This document shows positions 17,794 to 26,748 of a DNA stretch of 64,000 bases, piece by piece (the stretch's first letter is position 1; every line of letters starts with the position of its first letter). Under the pieces are notes generated by a model. The model saw nothing but the letters and a program-made list of their open reading frames with translations. It had not been told where the DNA came from and ran no database searches. The position numbers and the translations under genes were made by a program. Source of the DNA: Pseudoalteromonas holothuriae (GTDB lineage: Bacteria > Pseudomonadota > Gammaproteobacteria > Enterobacterales > Alteromonadaceae); contig NZ_CAMAPC010000020.1 in the NCBI RefSeq assembly GCF_945859825.1, positions 1 through 64,000 of the forward strand, in the 5' to 3' direction.

Positions 17794-18204
17794 CTATGAT
17801 TCCTGTGCGGCAATTGACACATCAAACGCACCAGCAGCACGAGACGCATCCATTACTTTAATTAACATTTCCGTAGTCGCTTTTTTATCAGCTTGAATGA
17901 CCACACTACCTTGTGGATTTTCAGCTTTTAAACGCTCAATATTAGCTTGAACAGCGCGCACATCTACTTGGCGTTTGTTGATCCAGATCTCACCTTTATC
18001 TGAAATCGCTACCAATATATTGGCACGTTGTTTTTTCACGGCTGTTGCAGCTTCTGGGCGGTTCACATCTATCCCAGCTTCTTTGACAAATGATGCCGTT
18101 ACGATGAAGAAAATAAGCATGATAAATACCACGTCCAACATTGGGGTCATGTTAATTTCTTCGGCTTCTTCTTCTTGAAACACTTTTGCTAAAGGGGCTC
18201 TCAT
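17794..18204 (-). CDS. exbD2: ExbD-type biopolymer transport protein
   Basis: A 136-residue ExbD/TolR-family inner-membrane protein with the conserved N-terminal NMTPMLDVVFIMLIFFIV segment, in which the transmembrane Asp (MLD) is the proton-path residue, followed by a small periplasmic domain. It works with ExbB as the TonB motor. It lies 24 bp after exbB, with a good AAAGGA-type ribosome site. Confidence 0.92.
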   Translation of the reverse strand: MRAPLAKVFQEEEAEEINMTPMLDVVFIMLIFFIVTASFVKEAGIDVNRPEAATAVKKQRANILVAISDKGEIWINKRQVDVRAVQANIERLKAENPQGSVVIQADKKATTEMLIKVMDASRAAGAFDVSIAAQES

Positions 18205-18228
18205 AATTCTTTCCTCTGGTTAATCGAC

Positions 18229-18756
18229 TTAGTGGTCAAGTAACAATTTGTCTTCTAACAACTCAACTTCACGCTTTGCTTTACGTTGCAAGTAAGTTGA
18301 TGCAAATACGCCTGATAATGCGCCTACCATTCCAGCCATCGTTGGAATAGTGGCCTTTGACACACCCGATGCCATCGAACGTGCGCTACCAGTCCCTGTG
18401 ATTGCCATAACATCAAAAACTTCAATCATGCCTGTTACTGTACCTAGCAGACCAAGCAATGGACACAAAGCAACCATGACATTGATATAAGGTAAGTTTG
18501 CATTTAATCGGATACCTGCTCGCGATATCTGCGCTTGACGAATTTGCTCAGCATTCCAGCTGTTTCGTTCTTCTCTTGCTTTCCAAGCTGTTAAAAGCTC
18601 ATTTTTGTATGTGCGGTATTTACCAAACACAAACATAAAGCGTTCTAAAATAAGCAACCACATGGCGAAGATGATTAGTCCGATGACCAGGAGAACCTGG
18701 CCACCCGTATCTAAAAACTCTCGTAGCGCATTGATTGCTTCAATCAATAGGACCAC
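18229..18756 (-). CDS. exbB2: ExbB-type proton channel subunit
   Basis: A 175-residue MotA/TolQ/ExbB-family protein with three membrane segments: about 16-36, then PYINVMVALCPLLGLLGTVTGMIEVF and SKATIPTMAGMVGALSGVFASTYL. It starts with GTG; GGAGCG at 7-nt spacing supports this. It is shorter than E. coli ExbB, as expected for the ExbB2 type that acts with TtpC. Only 2 bp separate it from ttpC. Confidence 0.9.
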   Translation of the reverse strand: MVLLIEAINALREFLDTGGQVLLVIGLIIFAMWLLILERFMFVFGKYRTYKNELLTAWKAREERNSWNAEQIRQAQISRAGIRLNANLPYINVMVALCPLLGLLGTVTGMIEVFDVMAITGTGSARSMASGVSKATIPTMAGMVGALSGVFASTYLQRKAKREVELLEDKLLLDH

Positions 18757-18758
18757 GA

Positions 18759-20126
18759 TTACGCTCCTTTTTCGCTTCGCTCAGCAATGATGCCCGCACT
18801 TTGCTCTTGTAAAATCAGCAGCAAGTTACGTGAACGTGTATTAAGTATTGTGTATAAGAACACGGTAGGAATTGCGACCACTAAGCCTAGAACAGTCGTT
18901 ACAAGTGCTTGAGATATACCACCAGCCATAAGTTTAGGGTCGCCAGTACCAAACAAGGTAATTGCTTGGAAAGTGTTAATCATACCGGTAACTGTGCCTA
19001 GTAAACCTAATAACGGTGCAACGACAGAGATAATTTTAATCAGTGTAAGGTTTCGGGTAATTTTTGGCATTTCTCTTAAAATAGCTTCACTTAATTTAAG
19101 CTCTAATGTGTCATAAGCTACATTAGGGTATTGATCTTTAACCTTCATTACTCGGCCAAGCGGATTGTCATCACGTGCCGTGCTGTCTTTAAGCTGGCGA
19201 TTGATTTTTGTACCCATAATCATAAGAGAAATAAAACGCTCTAGCGCGATAAGCAAAGCTAATACACCAACGCCTAGAATGACATAACCTACTGCACCAC
19301 CTTGGTGAACTTGCTCTTCAGTATTAGGTGCTTGAACTAATAAGCCTAAAATTGAACCGCCGGTTGGGTCAAGGGCAAAATCAACCACACCACTATTGGC
19401 ATTTTGTAAATCTGCAGCTGTTTCAGTAAAGCGAGACACAGGCTGACGCGTAAGCTCTGATAATGTACTTGTCACAGGGTTATAAGTTAAGTATTTACCG
19501 TCTGAGATTAAGTTAAATGCACCCACTCGAACAACTTCTTTATTCGCTTTTTGGCCACCAGCAACAATTACTTCGCTATTAAAACGCGTTACCTTACCTT
19601 GCTCGGTCATTTCGCGTTGAAGCTCATACCACACTTTTTCGATGTCTTCGATTGACGCTAGACGAGATGTTGAGCCCATCTTTTTCGCCATTTCATCCAT
19701 GAAGTCACTGCGACCAGGGATTTGCGCAGATACCACTGACGTTTGAAATTTTGTACTTGAATCACCAGCAACTTGCTGTAATACACCAAATAGTTCTTTA
19801 AGTGAGCCCATACGTTTGGACAACGTATCAGTTAGGTTTTGAAGTTTAATTTCATTTTCTTCAAACTGAGTTTCAAAACGCTCAGAACGAGATAGTTCTG
19901 AATTACGCTTTTGCGTTAACTCATTTAACTTTGCAACCTGTTGGTCTTGCTTAGCCATAAAATCAGCTTCACGAGTACTGTTTTGCTGATTCTGTGAAGC
20001 TTGACCTTGCTCTAATGTTTTTAATAATGAGTCTAAGTCTAACGCTTGCTCAGCCATTGCTGATACAGATAGCGTTAATGTTGCAGCCAAGATGGCTTTT
20101 TGACTAAATTGCTTAATAAATTTCAT
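18759..20126 (-). CDS. ttpC: TtpC-like second ExbB-family protein of the TonB2 system
   Basis: A 455-residue protein with a signal peptide, a periplasmic coiled-coil half (about 25-130, KQDQQVAKLNELTQKRNSELSRSE...), a domain of unknown fold, then a C-terminal MotA/TolQ/ExbB channel domain (KIISVVAPLLGLLGTVTGMINTF, ISQALVTTVLGLVVAIPTVFLYT). This architecture matches TtpC, the extra component needed by Vibrio TonB2 systems. It is second in the operon, after the DUF3450 gene. Confidence 0.85.
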   Translation of the reverse strand: MKFIKQFSQKAILAATLTLSVSAMAEQALDLDSLLKTLEQGQASQNQQNSTREADFMAKQDQQVAKLNELTQKRNSELSRSERFETQFEENEIKLQNLTDTLSKRMGSLKELFGVLQQVAGDSSTKFQTSVVSAQIPGRSDFMDEMAKKMGSTSRLASIEDIEKVWYELQREMTEQGKVTRFNSEVIVAGGQKANKEVVRVGAFNLISDGKYLTYNPVTSTLSELTRQPVSRFTETAADLQNANSGVVDFALDPTGGSILGLLVQAPNTEEQVHQGGAVGYVILGVGVLALLIALERFISLMIMGTKINRQLKDSTARDDNPLGRVMKVKDQYPNVAYDTLELKLSEAILREMPKITRNLTLIKIISVVAPLLGLLGTVTGMINTFQAITLFGTGDPKLMAGGISQALVTTVLGLVVAIPTVFLYTILNTRSRNLLLILQEQSAGIIAERSEKGA

Positions 20127-20136
20127 CTTGAACCTC

Positions 20137-20889
20137 TTACTCTGACGCGTGAACTGGAAGCGTTAACATATCTGGGGCTAGTTGCTTGCGAGCAATTCGA
20201 AGACCCTTATTGATCTGACTGATACTGGTATCATCTAGTGCAACAAACTGCTTGGTATCTTGGTCCCAACTACCCGCTAAAGAACCATCTTTAGTCACGT
20301 ATAGAAGCTCCATACGACCAATACGTAAAAAATCCACCTCACGCTCTTGGCCATCAATATCAATTAATGCGGTATATGCTTCAATAGTGCGCCCGTAATC
20401 AACTTCTACTTGATAAGCTTCTAGCACACGACGGAACTTTTCACTTGATGTTACATCTGCACGTTCCATCATTGTTTTTAAAGTCGTTAGACGTTCACTA
20501 CGCTCTTTTGGTAAAAATGGAATATCTAATGACACAAACTGCTCTAAACCCGTGATCATTCTTAGCATTAAAGGCGTGATCTGGCGTTCGATAACTGATA
20601 CTTGATCCATTGATGCATTGATTGCATTCATTTCATCAAGTTGATTTTTAATTTGCTTGTCTAATTGCGCGTTATAAACGGCTAAACCATCTATCTCTTT
20701 ATTGAGCGTTTTAAACTTCTGTAAGCGAGACTGCATTGAGTCTGCTATTGAATCGATTTTTGTTTGAGATTTTTGTGCAGATTCATTAATTGCACTACTT
20801 TTGTCGATGACTTTATTTAAGTCAGTGGCTTGGACGCTGGTCGCAGTTGCAAGCAAACCTGCTAACAACAGGGGGTTAACGCACTTCAT
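20137..20889 (-). CDS. DUF3450 periplasmic coiled-coil protein
   Basis: A 250-residue product with a signal peptide (MKCVNPLLLAGLLATATSVQA), a long coiled coil at about 25-100 and a globular C-terminal half (YGRTIEAYTALIDIDGQEREVDFLRIGRMELLYVTKDGSLAGSWD). This pattern is DUF3450, found immediately before TtpC-type genes in many marine gammaproteobacteria. I use ATG 20889, for which AAGGTG is well spaced, rather than the upstream GTG. It is the first gene of the operon and probably helps organise the TonB2 complex in the periplasm. Confidence 0.75.
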   Translation of the reverse strand: MKCVNPLLLAGLLATATSVQATDLNKVIDKSSAINESAQKSQTKIDSIADSMQSRLQKFKTLNKEIDGLAVYNAQLDKQIKNQLDEMNAINASMDQVSVIERQITPLMLRMITGLEQFVSLDIPFLPKERSERLTTLKTMMERADVTSSEKFRRVLEAYQVEVDYGRTIEAYTALIDIDGQEREVDFLRIGRMELLYVTKDGSLAGSWDQDTKQFVALDDTSISQINKGLRIARKQLAPDMLTLPVHASE

Positions 20890-20959
20890 CGCATACACCT
20901 TAAGTTTCGCTAGTAATTAAATTGGGTGCAGTTTAAGGGGATTTAATGACAAACGTGTT

Positions 20960-20990
20960 GCGTAAAAAATACAAAAAGATGACAGCTGTA
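20960..20990 (-). promoter_or_regulatory. candidate Pho-like site upstream of the TonB2 operon
   Basis: The minus strand reads CTGTCAT, a 4-nt spacer, then TTGTATT, within about 100 bp of the operon start. The first half-site is a perfect Pho half-site and the second is poor. Weak evidence only. Confidence 0.2.
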
Positions 20991-21014
20991 ATAAAAGGTA
21001 CTTCAATTCCTTTG

Positions 21015-21035
21015 AACCCGCTTTATTCGCGGGTT
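21015..21035. other. stem-loop between the TonB2 operon and the chemoreceptor gene
   Basis: AACCCGC / GCGGGTT with a 7-nt loop. No T-run follows on either strand. It may be a secondary 3'-end structure for the chemoreceptor transcript. Confidence 0.35.
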
Positions 21036-21063
21036 TGCAACAATGTAGTTATTTTGAAAACAA

Positions 21064-21092
21064 AAAGCCAGCACCTATAAATGGCTGGCTTT
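21064..21092 (-). terminator. terminator of the chemoreceptor gene
   Basis: AAAGCCAGC / GCTGGCTTT, a 9-bp stem with an A-run on the left side, 24 bp past the chemoreceptor stop. It gives a hairpin plus U-tract in minus-strand RNA. Confidence 0.8.
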
Positions 21093-21116
21093 GTGGTTGT
21101 TTATAGAACAAAAAGG

Positions 21117-23006
21117 TTAAACTTTAAACTTCATCACCATTTTTTCTAACTCATCAAACTGAGCTTGCAGTTGTTTGCATTCACCTAGAGTCGCATTTAA
21201 GTTTTCTGACCCTTGAACGGACAAGTCGCTAATATGATGTATATCACTATCTAATGATTGAATAACAGTGTTTTGTTCTTGCGTTGCGCTTGCAACAGCA
21301 TGGTTAACGCCATCTATCGAATCAATGGCATTACTTACCTCATGCATTTTCTCACCCGCTTGTGTGGCTTGTGATGCGCTTTTCGCAGAGTCTTCAAGTG
21401 ATGATTTCATTACTGCAACGGCAGATGACGAACCTTGCTGCAATTCAATAATCGTATTTTCAATTTCTTGCGTTGACTCTTGGGTACGTTGAGCAAGCTG
21501 TCTTACTTCATCAGCAACAACTGCAAACCCTCTGCCAGCTTCACCAGCTCGAGCAGCTTCAATGGCTGCATTGAGCGCTAATAGATTTGTTTGCTCACTG
21601 ACGCCTTTGATAACCTCAAGCACTTGCCCGATACTTGCTGAGTGCTTATCCAAGCTATCAACTGTTGATTGTGCTTGCACCATTTTATCGCTCAAAGAAG
21701 CAATTTCTGCAATATTAGCATTTAAAGCAGCTTGGCTATCTGCACTCAACTTATTAACCTCACTCGCAAGCTCAGACGCATGGCCCGCATTATTTGAAAT
21801 TTCTACGGCACTTGAAGATAACTCATTAATTGCCGTTGCAACATTATCAGTACGCTTAGTCTGATCGCTATACATACTTAAGGTAGACTGAGTTTGAGCG
21901 ATTAAGCTTTCTACTGAGTGCTCTAGTGAAATTGTTGTATCTCTTACTTGTGCAATTGAGTCGTGAATTTTCTCGATAAACAAATTGAAATAATTTGACA
22001 GTTCACCAAACTCATCCTCATTCTCAACATGCAAGCGGCGTGTTAAGTCACCTTCACCTTGGGCTATATCTTTTATCGCTTCATTGAGCTGCTCTACAGG
22101 TTTCATTAAATATGCGAGTAAGAATTTCAACATAAGTATGATCACAATCACACCCAAAAACATATATATCGCAGCCATATTTCTAAAGGAAGACACCGAA
22201 GAATAAGCAATCTCTTTATTGATCACCACACCTAAGTACCAATCAACATTTTTAATTCCTGCCATTTTTACAAATGAGATCAGACGTTCGCTCCCATCTA
22301 TTTCCTCTTCTATAAACTCACTTTGAAGTGGTAAGTGTTTACCAAATAAATCTGACATGGGTTTATCGTTAAGTTTGGTATTAGGGTGAGACAAAATACG
22401 ACCTTCTGCATCGAGTAAAAAGCCATAACCGTAACCCAAGAAATCAATTTCATTAATAATATCGGTGATGATAGCCATATCAATATCACCACCAGCAACA
22501 CCCAAAAACTCACTGCCATTGGTCACTGGCACAACGGCAGAAATAGTCAGCTCATTGGTCGTAACATCAATATACGGATTGGTGAATGCCGTGCCGTTTT
22601 TCTCTTTTGCTAGTTGATACCAAGGCCTTGTGGTTGCATCATAATCCGGTGGCAACACAATATTTGGGTCATCTAAAATAAAGTCGCCTTCACGCATACC
22701 AATATAAACATTTTTAAAATCTCCTGCCGCATCAGCGGTCGATAAACGTCTTAATATTTGTTCACGTGAATCTGATGAACGATGCCCCAGAGCGACAGAG
22801 CTAACAATATCTAGCCTATCATTAAGCCAATTTGCGATATTCTGAGAGACAGATTCGGAAATTTCCTGTAGTACAAGGGTAAGCTGTTGCTGGGTTTGGC
22901 TACGCATCACAATAAAATTATTGACGGTAAATAACCCTAAGACCATCACTAACACCAACGATGCTGCAATGGTAACTTTAGTTGTGAACTTAAACGATTT
23001 AAACAT
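21117..23006 (-). CDS. methyl-accepting chemotaxis protein with dCache sensor
   Basis: A 629-residue chemoreceptor. A membrane segment at about 9-30 is followed by a periplasmic double-Cache domain (about 40-270, with the ligand-pocket-like [29 protein letters not shown]), a second membrane segment, HAMP ([25 protein letters not shown]) and the signalling domain with the conserved hairpin tip ([43 protein letters not shown]). dCache receptors often bind amino acids. I start at the ATG giving [10 protein letters not shown]; an upstream TTG adds 23 residues without receptor-like features. The ligand is unknown. Confidence 0.92.
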   Translation of the reverse strand: MFKSFKFTTKVTIAASLVLVMVLGLFTVNNFIVMRSQTQQQLTLVLQEISESVSQNIANWLNDRLDIVSSVALGHRSSDSREQILRRLSTADAAGDFKNVYIGMREGDFILDDPNIVLPPDYDATTRPWYQLAKEKNGTAFTNPYIDVTTNELTISAVVPVTNGSEFLGVAGGDIDMAIITDIINEIDFLGYGYGFLLDAEGRILSHPNTKLNDKPMSDLFGKHLPLQSEFIEEEIDGSERLISFVKMAGIKNVDWYLGVVINKEIAYSSVSSFRNMAAIYMFLGVIVIILMLKFLLAYLMKPVEQLNEAIKDIAQGEGDLTRRLHVENEDEFGELSNYFNLFIEKIHDSIAQVRDTTISLEHSVESLIAQTQSTLSMYSDQTKRTDNVATAINELSSSAVEISNNAGHASELASEVNKLSADSQAALNANIAEIASLSDKMVQAQSTVDSLDKHSASIGQVLEVIKGVSEQTNLLALNAAIEAARAGEAGRGFAVVADEVRQLAQRTQESTQEIENTIIELQQGSSSAVAVMKSSLEDSAKSASQATQAGEKMHEVSNAIDSIDGVNHAVASATQEQNTVIQSLDSDIHHISDLSVQGSENLNATLGECKQLQAQFDELEKMVMKFKV

Positions 23007-23358
23007 TATGAGCCTATTATTATAAATTTTACGCGCGAACCCGTTGCCACTGTGTTGCAAACAACGTCTGATCAAATCAGGCTTTATTCATATGTAACAA
23101 AATTAAACTGGTTTGTCTTATCGTATCGGTCAGTATCTGAGATTTTTTAGCAAAATTAATTAAATCATGTACATTTGCTTTAAAAATAGACGATTCTTCG
23201 CTGCTAATGCGATAACTAACCACAGTATAGGCTGAAAAAACAAAATTTATCCAACCCAGTTTTTCGTATCAACCGCAGTGTATTATGCATGCCTTGGTGA
23301 ACAATAAAAGCTGCACTTTATCGATGTAACTTTCTATGACCTATTAATAACAATAAAA

Positions 23359-23370
23359 TGGAACGTTCCA
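23359..23370. promoter_or_regulatory. LacI-type operator-like palindrome
   Basis: The perfect 12-bp palindrome TGGAACGTTCCA lies between the transporter terminator and the chemoreceptor gene. Its core GGAACGTTCC recurs at 24827-24836 upstream of the transporter. A central CG in a short palindrome is typical of LacI-family operators. No LacI gene is in the window. Confidence 0.5.
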
Positions 23371-23384
23371 TCTATTTAATCACA

Positions 23385-23416
23385 TAGACACGATGAATAC
23401 GTATTCATCGTGTCTA
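23385..23416. repeat. perfect 32-bp palindrome
   Basis: The half-site TAGACACGATGAATAC is followed immediately by its exact reverse complement, with no spacer. It lies 24 bp before the transporter terminator and about 380 bp upstream of the chemoreceptor start. It could be a cruciform, an operator for a dimeric regulator or an RNA hairpin. No matching palindrome was noticed elsewhere in the window. Confidence 0.9.
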
Positions 23417-23439
23417 AAAAGTTGGTATAAGCGATAAAA

Positions 23440-23461
23440 AAGGCAAGCGGGTGCTTGCCTT
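23440..23461 (-). terminator. terminator of the sugar transporter gene
   Basis: AAGGCAAGC / GCTTGCCTT, a perfect 9-bp stem with a 4-nt loop and a six-base A-run on the left side, 26 bp past the transporter stop. Confidence 0.88.
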
Positions 23462-23487
23462 ATAATATTTATAACTCAAAAGTGACG

Positions 23488-24756
23488 TTATTTGACTTTG
23501 GTTTGCCACATATTTGCCCACTTGGTCACATGCAAACCATACCAAGCGATGTAGACATAACACACTAATGGAACAATAAAGCTAATTTGAATATTCAACG
23601 AATCAGCAAATACACCTTGCATGAGTGGCACTATTGCCCCACCAACAATTGCTAAGCAAAGCCAACCAGATCCTTTACTTGTCAATGAGCCAAGCCCTTC
23701 AATTGCAACTGAGAAAATGGTTGGAAACATGATAGAATTAAATAAGCCAATCGCTAATACGGCCCACATAGCAAGATTACCATCAGTAGACATAGTCATG
23801 GTCAAAAGTGCAATGATGCACACTGCATTAAATGTTACCGCTCTAGAAGGTGCAACTTTTTGTAATACAACAGAGCCTATAAATCGTCCTATCATTGCAC
23901 CGCCCCAATAATAACTAATTAACTTAGCTGCTGCGTGCTCTTCAAGTCCTGCGATATTAGGCTGTGCAAAATAGTTCACCAAAAAACTACCGATCGCAAC
24001 TTCAGCACCCACATAACAAAATATTGCACCGACACCCATAACCAAATGCGGTGCTTCAAACAAGCTATGCGACTTGGCTTTACAATCGTCTTCTTGAGTA
24101 TGAGATTCAATCGTTGGTAATTTCAAAAATGCGAACACGATAGCTATAGTTAGTAAAGCAGCAGCAAGCATTAAATAGGGTATTTTCACTGACTCTGCAC
24201 CAGCTTGTGCTGCCATAGCGCCTGCTGAGCCAAAAAACAGTAAACCTCCAACATAAGGGCCTACTGTTGTACCTAACGAGTTTAGTGCCTGAGCCAAGTT
24301 CAGCCGACTTGATGCTGTTTTAACTGGGCCCAGTGCTGCTACATAAGGATTTGCAGACACTTGTAACACCGTGATACCAGAGGCCAATACAAATAGTGCA
24401 CCTAAAAATAGCCAGTATTCATGTACTACCACAGCTGGATAAAACAACATGCACCCTATCGAGGCAACAACTAAACCAATTAACACGCCATTTTTATAGC
24501 CTAATTTTTTAACCAATGCACCAGCGGGCAAAGAAACAATAAAGTAGGCACTGAAGAAGCAAAACTGGATCATCATTGCTTCAGTATAATTTAAATCAAA
24601 TACGCCTTTAAGTCTGGGTATCAGTACATCATTCAAGACTGTAATAAAGCCCCAAAGAAAAAATAAGGTGGTCATTGCACTGAGCGGTAACAAGTAGTTT
24701 TTGTTTTCGTTATTACCTTGCACAGCAAAACTCTGTTGCGTGTTTATATCACTCAC
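23488..24756 (-). CDS. FucP/GluP-type sugar:H+ symporter (MFS)
   Basis: A 422-residue, 12-segment major-facilitator protein of the fucose/glucose-galactose/N-acetylglucosamine permease family. Hallmarks are the N-terminal LFFLWGFITVLNDVLIPRLK, the SGITVLQVSANPYVAALGP motif and the late TIFSVAIEGLGSLTSKGSG. It imports a hexose or amino sugar with protons; the exact sugar is not decided by these motifs, and no catabolic genes adjoin. It is monocistronic, with a GGAACGTTCC palindrome about 70 bp upstream and its own terminator, which suggests sugar-responsive repression by a LacI-family protein encoded elsewhere. Confidence 0.88.
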   Translation of the reverse strand: MSDINTQQSFAVQGNNENKNYLLPLSAMTTLFFLWGFITVLNDVLIPRLKGVFDLNYTEAMMIQFCFFSAYFIVSLPAGALVKKLGYKNGVLIGLVVASIGCMLFYPAVVVHEYWLFLGALFVLASGITVLQVSANPYVAALGPVKTASSRLNLAQALNSLGTTVGPYVGGLLFFGSAGAMAAQAGAESVKIPYLMLAAALLTIAIVFAFLKLPTIESHTQEDDCKAKSHSLFEAPHLVMGVGAIFCYVGAEVAIGSFLVNYFAQPNIAGLEEHAAAKLISYYWGGAMIGRFIGSVVLQKVAPSRAVTFNAVCIIALLTMTMSTDGNLAMWAVLAIGLFNSIMFPTIFSVAIEGLGSLTSKGSGWLCLAIVGGAIVPLMQGVFADSLNIQISFIVPLVCYVYIAWYGLHVTKWANMWQTKVK

Positions 24757-24826
24757 ATGTAAAACTCCAATTGTAGGGATATCTAGATTCTACACGTTGG
24801 AAGAATAAAATCACCGCCACAACCTA

Positions 24827-24836
24827 GGAACGTTCC
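24827..24836. promoter_or_regulatory. LacI-type operator-like palindrome in the transporter promoter region
   Basis: GGAACGTTCC, a perfect palindrome 71 bp upstream of the transporter ATG. It is the same core as the site at 23359-23370, so the transporter gene is bracketed by two copies. Confidence 0.5.
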
Positions 24837-25009
24837 AAATTTTTTTCAATATAGATATTCAACATTATCAGTTACTTAGTTGGTGATATAAATTAAAGCT
24901 GTTGTGAGGAAGTGTTCATGAAAAATAACCTCCACTCACATGTAGAGGTTAGGCGTTGGTGATTTTATTGACTGCCAATATGCAGTCAAAATAAATTAAA
25001 ACCTAGAAA

Positions 25010-25402
25010 TTATGGCTTGCTTTCACACGAGTTGAAGTACGGCGCATCACTAATATTGTAACAAGTATCAAAACCAGAACCGCCATACAAATTATCGTTA
25101 GTCCATGAGCCGTCAGTTCTGCCACCACTTAAAATATCATCCCCGGCACCACCAAATAAAGTATCTGAGCCTTCACCACCTATCAGCGTGTCATTTCCGT
25201 TGCTACCATAAACAGTATCCCAGCCTTTATCTGCAAACACTTTGTCATTACCTGCATAGGCATAGATAGTGTCATTGCCCGTGCTGCCATGTAGATAGTC
25301 ATCTCCATTAGTGCCATAGATGGTTTGAGCTTGAGCTGAGTGTGCAAATACCGCCGAAATAATGGCTATACCAGCGAACGTAGATAGTTTATTTAACTTC
25401 AT
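25010..25402 (-). CDS. small Sec-exported RTX (calcium-binding) protein
   Basis: A 130-residue product with a clear Sec signal ([25 protein letters not shown]) followed almost at once by about seven Gly/Asp-rich nonapeptide-type repeats ([37 protein letters not shown]) filling residues 29-115. Such repeats bind Ca2+ and fold as a beta-roll on export. RTX proteins are normally large and leave by type I secretion with a C-terminal signal; this one is tiny, has a Sec signal and ends in a segment with two Cys that may form a disulfide. No catalytic domain exists, so it may be a Ca2+-dependent structural or extracellular-matrix protein. Confidence 0.8.
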   Translation of the reverse strand: MKLNKLSTFAGIAIISAVFAHSAQAQTIYGTNGDDYLHGSTGNDTIYAYAGNDKVFADKGWDTVYGSNGNDTLIGGEGSDTLFGGAGDDILSGGRTDGSWTNDNLYGGSGFDTCYNISDAPYFNSCESKP

Positions 25403-25453
25403 TCTTTTCTTTCCTTATTTAAATGAATTTATTAATATATAGTACTGATTTTA

Positions 25454-25473
25454 TTTGAAAGTTAACTTTCAAA
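25454..25473. promoter_or_regulatory. perfect 20-bp palindrome upstream of the RTX gene
   Basis: Half-site TTTGAAAGTT, centred on GTTAAC, 52-71 bp upstream of the RTX start codon and just after the end of the preceding minus-strand gene. The position suits an operator; an RNA hairpin ending the upstream gene is the alternative. Confidence 0.5.
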
Positions 25474-25508
25474 TTCTGTGTGGCATGAGCTGCTTCAAAC
25501 AACCCAAA

Positions 25509-26603
25509 TTAATCCACTAAATTATTCAACTGAGCTTTTTTCAGTCTTAAATTTTTCTGCTCAAGCGGTGTCAATGAGTAAGAGCCCAATGCGCTTAAAG
25601 CATGTGAACGTACAGCTTTTGGCTCATTTTGATTATTGACGACTTGCCATAAAACCGAACGATTTTTTTGAGACTTAAAACTACTTTCTGCTATTGACAT
25701 AATCGCTCTAGCTCTTGTATTTACATCGTTATCGAGTAATGCAACTTGCCTTACAATATCCATGTCTTGATCATTTGTAGCCCATAGGGCTACTTGATAG
25801 ACCCCGTGGCGTCGCACATCATGGTTTGGCGATTTAACGACATTAGACAATGTGCTTTGCACCCGGGCATAATCCTCAGCTGAACTTGGAGCAGGTTTCA
25901 GCGCCATCAATGAAAACTGCTGCATGTCAGCACTGTACTCACTATTTGAGTCTATATGTGCTAAAAGTCTATCGCGCGTTTCACCGTCAACTTTAGTCAT
26001 ATTTGCAACCAGCATCATTCCCGCTGTTCTAGAGTCTTCATTGTTAGAAATATCTAAGGCAAGATCTAATGCAGCCTGCTGAGCTAGTGGATGTTCTGTT
26101 GCTGATAACACTGCACTCATTTCTCTACCAAGCAAACTATTTGGTGAAACAAGAAATTCTTCTATTACTGTAGAGATGAGATCTGGGTTTTCTTGAAGTG
26201 CTATTTGAATTTTTGTTCGTAAGTGTCGATATGCATTGCTCGGTCCAACAATGGCATGATTCAATGTACTAGGGTTAGCAGCTATATCATCTTTTAACTG
26301 TGCTAAGGAGCTACTTAAACGTTCTGTCGCACTAATCGGTTCAATACGCTCTGGCTGCTCTGTTTTTTTAGGCTCAGGCAACGCACGAGATATGCTAGTA
26401 ATCGCTTTTTTACTATCATCTTCTTGAGCAGATGCAGCAAAATCAGATGTTGCTAATCGACTATCGTGTATATGACCTAAAGGCTGTGAATTTTTCTCAA
26501 TTGAAGTGTTCAGTTTAATTAGTACATAAAACAATATTGATATAATAATAAAAGCAAGAATAAATTTAGACTTACTTGGTAAACGTCCTTTATATTTAAT
26601 CAC
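25509..26603 (-). CDS. membrane-anchored HEAT-repeat-like protein
   Basis: A 364-residue protein with one N-terminal membrane segment (KFILAFIIISILFYVLI, about 13-29), an acidic/Pro linker, then alpha-helical repeats to the end (e.g. HDVRRHGVYQVALWATNDQDMDIVRQVALLDNDVNTRARAIMSIAES, PKAVRSHALSALGSY) resembling HEAT repeats. The periplasmic domain has no catalytic motif. The GTG start is supported by AAAGGATA upstream. I do not recognise a named family; a protein-protein docking role is the most that can be said. Confidence 0.55.
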   Translation of the reverse strand: MIKYKGRLPSKSKFILAFIIISILFYVLIKLNTSIEKNSQPLGHIHDSRLATSDFAASAQEDDSKKAITSISRALPEPKKTEQPERIEPISATERLSSSLAQLKDDIAANPSTLNHAIVGPSNAYRHLRTKIQIALQENPDLISTVIEEFLVSPNSLLGREMSAVLSATEHPLAQQAALDLALDISNNEDSRTAGMMLVANMTKVDGETRDRLLAHIDSNSEYSADMQQFSLMALKPAPSSAEDYARVQSTLSNVVKSPNHDVRRHGVYQVALWATNDQDMDIVRQVALLDNDVNTRARAIMSIAESSFKSQKNRSVLWQVVNNQNEPKAVRSHALSALGSYSLTPLEQKNLRLKKAQLNNLVD

Positions 26604-26748
26604 AATAGTATCCTTTATTGGTACAGAGCTGAAATTTAAAGAACGTTAGTTGCATTTGAATGACAGAAAAATGAAATATGTTTTACCAATGATAGATAGC
26701 TCGATTTTGACAGAGAATTTCAGCTAGATAATCTCGCTATTTATATAC

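Noticed and set aside
23004-23075. TTG start adding 23 residues to the chemoreceptor
   Set aside because: The added residues are Arg/Asn-rich and unlike chemoreceptor N-termini; the internal ATG directly precedes the first membrane helix.
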